Source of the DNA: Pseudochelatococcus lubricantis
GTDB lineage: Bacteria; Pseudomonadota; Alphaproteobacteria; Rhizobiales; Beijerinckiaceae
Assembly (NCBI RefSeq): GCF_042432495.1
Contig: NZ_JBHLXC010000013.1
Coordinates: forward strand, 1 to 45,525
Direction: 5' to 3'
Length of the DNA stretch: 45,525 nt
Shown: one piece after another, positions 42,320-45,525 of the stretch
Numbering within the stretch: the stretch's first letter is position 1
How the letters are laid out: the number at the start of each line of letters is the position of its first letter
Translations under genes and position numbers: made by a program
Notes under the pieces: model-generated
Told to the model about the DNA's origin: nothing
What the model saw: the letters and a program-made list of their open reading frames with translations, nothing else
Database searches by the model: none

Positions 42320-43362
42320 GGAACAACCTCAAGCCGATCCACACAGAAGCCGACTTGTCGACCTCCATCTATATTGCACATATGCCGGCACCCGATTGAA
42401 AGAACGGTAAAATCAGCCGACGGCTCCAAAATTTCAACCACGAAACGGCCACTGGTCGCGGACCACTTTTCTAAAGTAAATGGCATAATGCAGCCATCGA
42501 CCATTATTCGGGCATCATCGAGATTTCGGGGGTCATTCGTGTTGACTACCGTTAACTTTAGCCGCAATTTATCCGGCCATGCGTCTAACCTGCCAATGAA
42601 TATACGTAGATGGGGTGATGGGCCACTCCAGAGCCATGCATAACCACTATCACTCTCGGATTTATATTCACCATCATGGATAAAGCGGGAGGCAGGAAAT
42701 ACAAGAGAAACGTGCTCAGATACGGAGGGAAGCTCTATCGAGACTCGAACCTCATTTGGCGTATTTTTTACTATATTCTTTTTTAGATAAACGCTCTCAA
42801 CTGGATCATCACGAGACACCAAAACATTAAATCCGCCAACGTTATATTCAGGTAAGATCAATCTAAATTTTTTATGATAGGTTCCCGCAATCAAAAAGTC
42901 GATAGATTTACGCTCGTCCAGGACACCATCGGGCCAAACGTCGGTTTCGGCATCGGCTGAGACAAGGACGGCAATATCGCCGAAGCCAAAAAACGAGCGA
43001 ATCAGCTCTTTGTCAACACTGCTATCAAGATACAAAATAGTAAGTTTGTCTCTGCCGCTGGCGCCCTCCCGCAACACCGGCTCCAATTCCGGCCCCAAAG
43101 ATAGTATTGGAAAGTGCCCACCTTTTTGCTGAAACCGGAAGAAGAAGTCCCTTACCTCAGCGCTGAATCGCTCTGGCGCCGCAACACCGACGAGCACATC
43201 GCCCATGATGCCGCTGAATCCCGCAGATGGAAAAGTGAGATCGACAACCCTAACCCCCCCGAAGACGTGGTCCAAAAAACGCCCGATCGCCATTGCAGCA
43301 GCGAATGAAAGCGCGGTACCGTTTTTTCGCGGGATGTCTCGCGTATGGTGAACGAACAACAT
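42316..43362 (-). CDS. Protein of unknown function within the glycosyltransferase operon
   Basis: A 348-residue protein I do not recognise. The first half is alpha/beta-like (MLFVHHTRDIPRKNGTALSF, VVDLTFPSAGFSGIMGDVLVG). The last 120 residues look like a beta-sandwich with YAWLWSGPSPHLRIFIG, similar in style to accessory domains in other proteins of this locus. It overlaps both neighbours (TGATG and ATGA), so it must be made together with the two GT4 enzymes. There is no signal peptide or membrane segment. Confidence 0.72.
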   Translation of the reverse strand: MLFVHHTRDIPRKNGTALSFAAAMAIGRFLDHVFGGVRVVDLTFPSAGFSGIMGDVLVGVAAPERFSAEVRDFFFRFQQKGGHFPILSLGPELEPVLREGASGRDKLTILYLDSSVDKELIRSFFGFGDIAVLVSADAETDVWPDGVLDERKSIDFLIAGTYHKKFRLILPEYNVGGFNVLVSRDDPVESVYLKKNIVKNTPNEVRVSIELPSVSEHVSLVFPASRFIHDGEYKSESDSGYAWLWSGPSPHLRIFIGRLDAWPDKLRLKLTVVNTNDPRNLDDARIMVDGCIMPFTLEKWSATSGRFVVEILEPSADFTVLSIGCRHMCNIDGGRQVGFCVDRLEVVP

Positions 43363-44909
43363 CAGTGGGCGAATCCATCGATAATGAGCGATATGGGCTT
43401 TGCCGTAGTTCTCTCTGCGCCAGACGCTACGTCGTCATCTTCCGACACGTCCCATTGGAAGCGAATGTTACGTATGGCAAAATGCGAAGGAACAATCGAA
43501 TCGATAAAACGATCAAGCTCAGTCATATACTGAGATAGATCGGTTGATGACGGCCAAGCAACGCTGATGCGAAAACCTCCTGTCAGCCGTCTGACCTGGT
43601 CCAACTGGGAACCCGAAAAACCACCTGTAGTTCGCTCCAGCTTGAGCGTTTGCGGCGACATACTATCAATATTTTTACCATACACATGTTGTATCTCAGT
43701 GACGTTTCCTTCCTGCCGCGTTTCTTCATAAGACGCATTGATAAAATTCGCGTATCGCGCCCCGACCGATTCAAGAGACAGCTCTGTTTGCGCGAACCTC
43801 CGCGCCTGGGTAGCAAACGCCGCCCTCAAATCCGGGTTATCAATCAACGCACAGATTGCCCGCTCCAAGGCCACGCTGGCACCAACAACGGGGAGATGAA
43901 CGACGGTATCACGAGGCAATTCAGAATATGCCGCCGTATCGTTAACAATACAGCACTTTCCCACTGAGAAAGCCCGCGCCAAAGTGCCTGAGCTTTCTCC
44001 GACCGAAGGGAAACGAAGATTAACGACGAGATCGGATGCACAGATGTAGGCGTCCAACTCGGCTTCCGAAACGTATCCTGTAATGTGCGTCACAGAACTC
44101 AAACGCGGATAAGAGCGTACGGTTTGGGACAGGGCATACTCTTCCGGACGTTCAGGACCGGCATGAATCCAACGAAACTTATAACCGTTTGCGAGGGCGT
44201 TCTCGAGCGCTTCCATAAGCCAGTCGAAACGCTTCACTTTTGTTGCAAAGCCAGACGTTAAAACAATGACGTCGTCTGCATCCAGACACAGACGTTGGCG
44301 CGCTTCCGCGACGCTCGTGGCTTCTATTGAAGGTGCAAAATGCGGAATGACAGCCATGTTATGGATGGTGTCATCTCCATGTACGGCTCGCATTTTGTTT
44401 AGAGCAAATTTTGAATGAACGATAACGCCTTTCGATAGTCGAAGAACTTCATCTAGAGCATCAAATAAAACATAATTTGCGGCCGTCTTTATGCCTCGCT
44501 CTTTCCATTGTCTTGAATAGACTTTGGAAATACTAGACGAAGACGAACCCATGCGCGCCAGAATTGCTTCAAGGCTTGGAGAGGTTACCTCATACAAGTA
44601 CAGGAGATTGAGATCATGCAGCGAAACCACGCCGGAATAGCGGCGAAGAGCGTCGAGCACAAAACCATGTCCTGGATTATTTCCTATTTGATGTAAAATT
44701 TTGTCTCCCTCTCCGAGCCATCGAAACGCCTGACGCTCGTCACGTAAAGAAACACCTATAGGAATAGTTCCAAAAATTTCATCGGTATAGGCGATGCAGG
44801 AAAAGTGCTGGCTCAACGGCGCTAAGAGCATGTATGCATAATCTGCAATACCGTTGCGCGCTGGCGGCAAGGGAGTGAAGCAACTGAGAACGTGCTCGGA
44901 GCCGTCCAT
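43362..44909 (-). CDS. GT4-family glycosyltransferase with C-terminal extension
   Basis: A 515-residue protein, about 110 residues longer than a simple GT4. The N-domain has CFTPLPPARNGIADYAYMLL and VSLHDLNLLYLYE; the C-domain has VIVLTSGFATKVKRFDWLME, RWIHAGPERPEEY and LRFPSVGESSGTLARAFSVG, the EX7E-like site. The extension after about 400 is of unknown fold. GTG 44912 directly precedes ATG 44909; AAGGA fits either. It is first of the minus-strand glycan genes. Confidence 0.83.
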   Translation of the reverse strand: MDGSEHVLSCFTPLPPARNGIADYAYMLLAPLSQHFSCIAYTDEIFGTIPIGVSLRDERQAFRWLGEGDKILHQIGNNPGHGFVLDALRRYSGVVSLHDLNLLYLYEVTSPSLEAILARMGSSSSSISKVYSRQWKERGIKTAANYVLFDALDEVLRLSKGVIVHSKFALNKMRAVHGDDTIHNMAVIPHFAPSIEATSVAEARQRLCLDADDVIVLTSGFATKVKRFDWLMEALENALANGYKFRWIHAGPERPEEYALSQTVRSYPRLSSVTHITGYVSEAELDAYICASDLVVNLRFPSVGESSGTLARAFSVGKCCIVNDTAAYSELPRDTVVHLPVVGASVALERAICALIDNPDLRAAFATQARRFAQTELSLESVGARYANFINASYEETRQEGNVTEIQHVYGKNIDSMSPQTLKLERTTGGFSGSQLDQVRRLTGGFRISVAWPSSTDLSQYMTELDRFIDSIVPSHFAIRNIRFQWDVSEDDDVASGAERTTAKPISLIIDGFAH

Positions 44910-44963
44910 CACCGTAAATCCTTCAGGGTACTGAACTCAGAAATTTTCACAGCATCATTCAAG

Positions 44964-45188
44964 CTAAATAGTTCCCGCTTCAAATGGCCGTGGTACAAAT
45001 TTTTGATCTGTATTGATATTGTGCGATATAACATATAGAATTTTAGAATTATTCTTTTTGAGAATAATGGGATATGCGGCTACGTAGGAAACGGCATACT
45101 CTCTCCCTGCGCGCATGGCAACGGAAGAATTTTTTTCCAGCGCTTGGGATCGTTCCGCTTGCTGCTCAGCCGTAAGTCTGCTTGCCAT
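44964..45188 (-). CDS. Small hypothetical protein
   Basis: A 74-codon frame with AGGA eight bases before the ATG, beginning MASRLTAEQQAERSQALEKN. It is 54 bases upstream of the GT4 gene on the same strand. No family is recognised and there is no clear domain; it may be a leader gene or a chance frame. Confidence 0.35.
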   Translation of the reverse strand: MASRLTAEQQAERSQALEKNSSVAMRAGREYAVSYVAAYPIILKKNNSKILYVISHNINTDQKFVPRPFEAGTI

Positions 45189-45525
45189 GTCTAGGTCCTA
45201 CGAAGCGCTTGAGATCGCTGAAACGTACCCCATCAGGTGGAGGAGATCAATCATACTTAAGCTGCTCAGCAGCCAGTAGCTAAAACCTCATAACAAGATT
45301 CAGTTGCCATTCCAAACCTTTATACGAGGGATTCTCTCCCGCGCCTATTTCTGGAAGCTGTTAGAATCAAGAGGATACAAATTTTTGTATAATTCAGCGT
45401 AGATTCCCGATTGCCCCTTGGTTTCGGTTGCTGTTTTCCTGCGTTGACCAGATATCAAGTTGCTGCGACAATTTGACCGCAGCCACCTCGCCCATAGCCG
45501 CTGACCTGCCCCCCGGTCGTCCCTC
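45189..45525. other. Window end, no named gene
   Basis: No supported gene. On the minus strand a frame is open from the window edge to a TGA at 45394-45396, ending in AAVKLSQQLDIWSTQENSN, which could be the tail of a gene beginning outside the window. No known family is evident. Confidence 0.35.

Noticed and set aside
1..45525. CRISPR arrays, tRNA and rRNA genes
   Set aside because: No regularly spaced repeats, cloverleaf sequences or rRNA segments were noticed on reading.

Overview
The window is GC-rich chromosomal DNA with long antisense shadow frames, most like an alphaproteobacterium of the Hyphomicrobiales (rhizobial) group. The main pointers are an ehu/eut/doe ectoine-utilisation locus and an intergenic palindrome resembling rhizobial mosaic (RIME-type) elements. 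No rRNA, tRNA or CRISPR array was seen.

Region 1 (1-12645) is an ectoine catabolic locus. On the minus strand, in transcription order, it holds enuR (MocR/GntR regulator), eutB, eutC, eutD (ectoine hydrolase, DoeA), eutE (deacetylase, DoeB) and ehuB-ehuC-ehuD-ehuA (polar amino-acid type ABC importer). doeX (Lrp/AsnC regulator) lies convergent to ehuA and divergent from doeC-doeD (aspartate-semialdehyde dehydrogenase and diaminobutyrate transaminase, the latter cut by the window edge). Together these import ectoine, open the ring, deacetylate the product, transaminate it and oxidise the semialdehyde to aspartate. eutA is absent from its usual place.

Region 2 (12789-23734) is a second catabolic locus. 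An FCD-type GntR regulator and a DAO-family FAD oxidase are divergent from an operon of LLM flavin monooxygenase (NtaA/SnaA family), dipeptide-type ABC importer, D-2-hydroxyacid dehydrogenase and flavin reductase. A near-identical GTATACTGAA motif sits in both promoters. The gene set resembles the logic of aminopolycarboxylate (NTA/EDTA-type) degradation, but the substrate is not known.

Region 3 (23885-28132) holds a DUF429 protein, an MsbA-like ABC exporter and a serralysin-like RTX zinc protease with a DUF4214-type C-terminus.

Region 4 (28264-45188) is a surface-polysaccharide locus. The plus strand carries a methyltransferase, a GT4, two very large GT2 proteins, a coiled-coil protein, and two AT-rich genes (DUF6270-like and DUF6492-like) that look imported. 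The minus strand carries a GT4, an unknown protein, a second GT4 and manC (GDP-mannose supply). A decayed IS5-family element lies between the two arms and supplies the last codons of manC. The final 340 bases hold no gene I can name.
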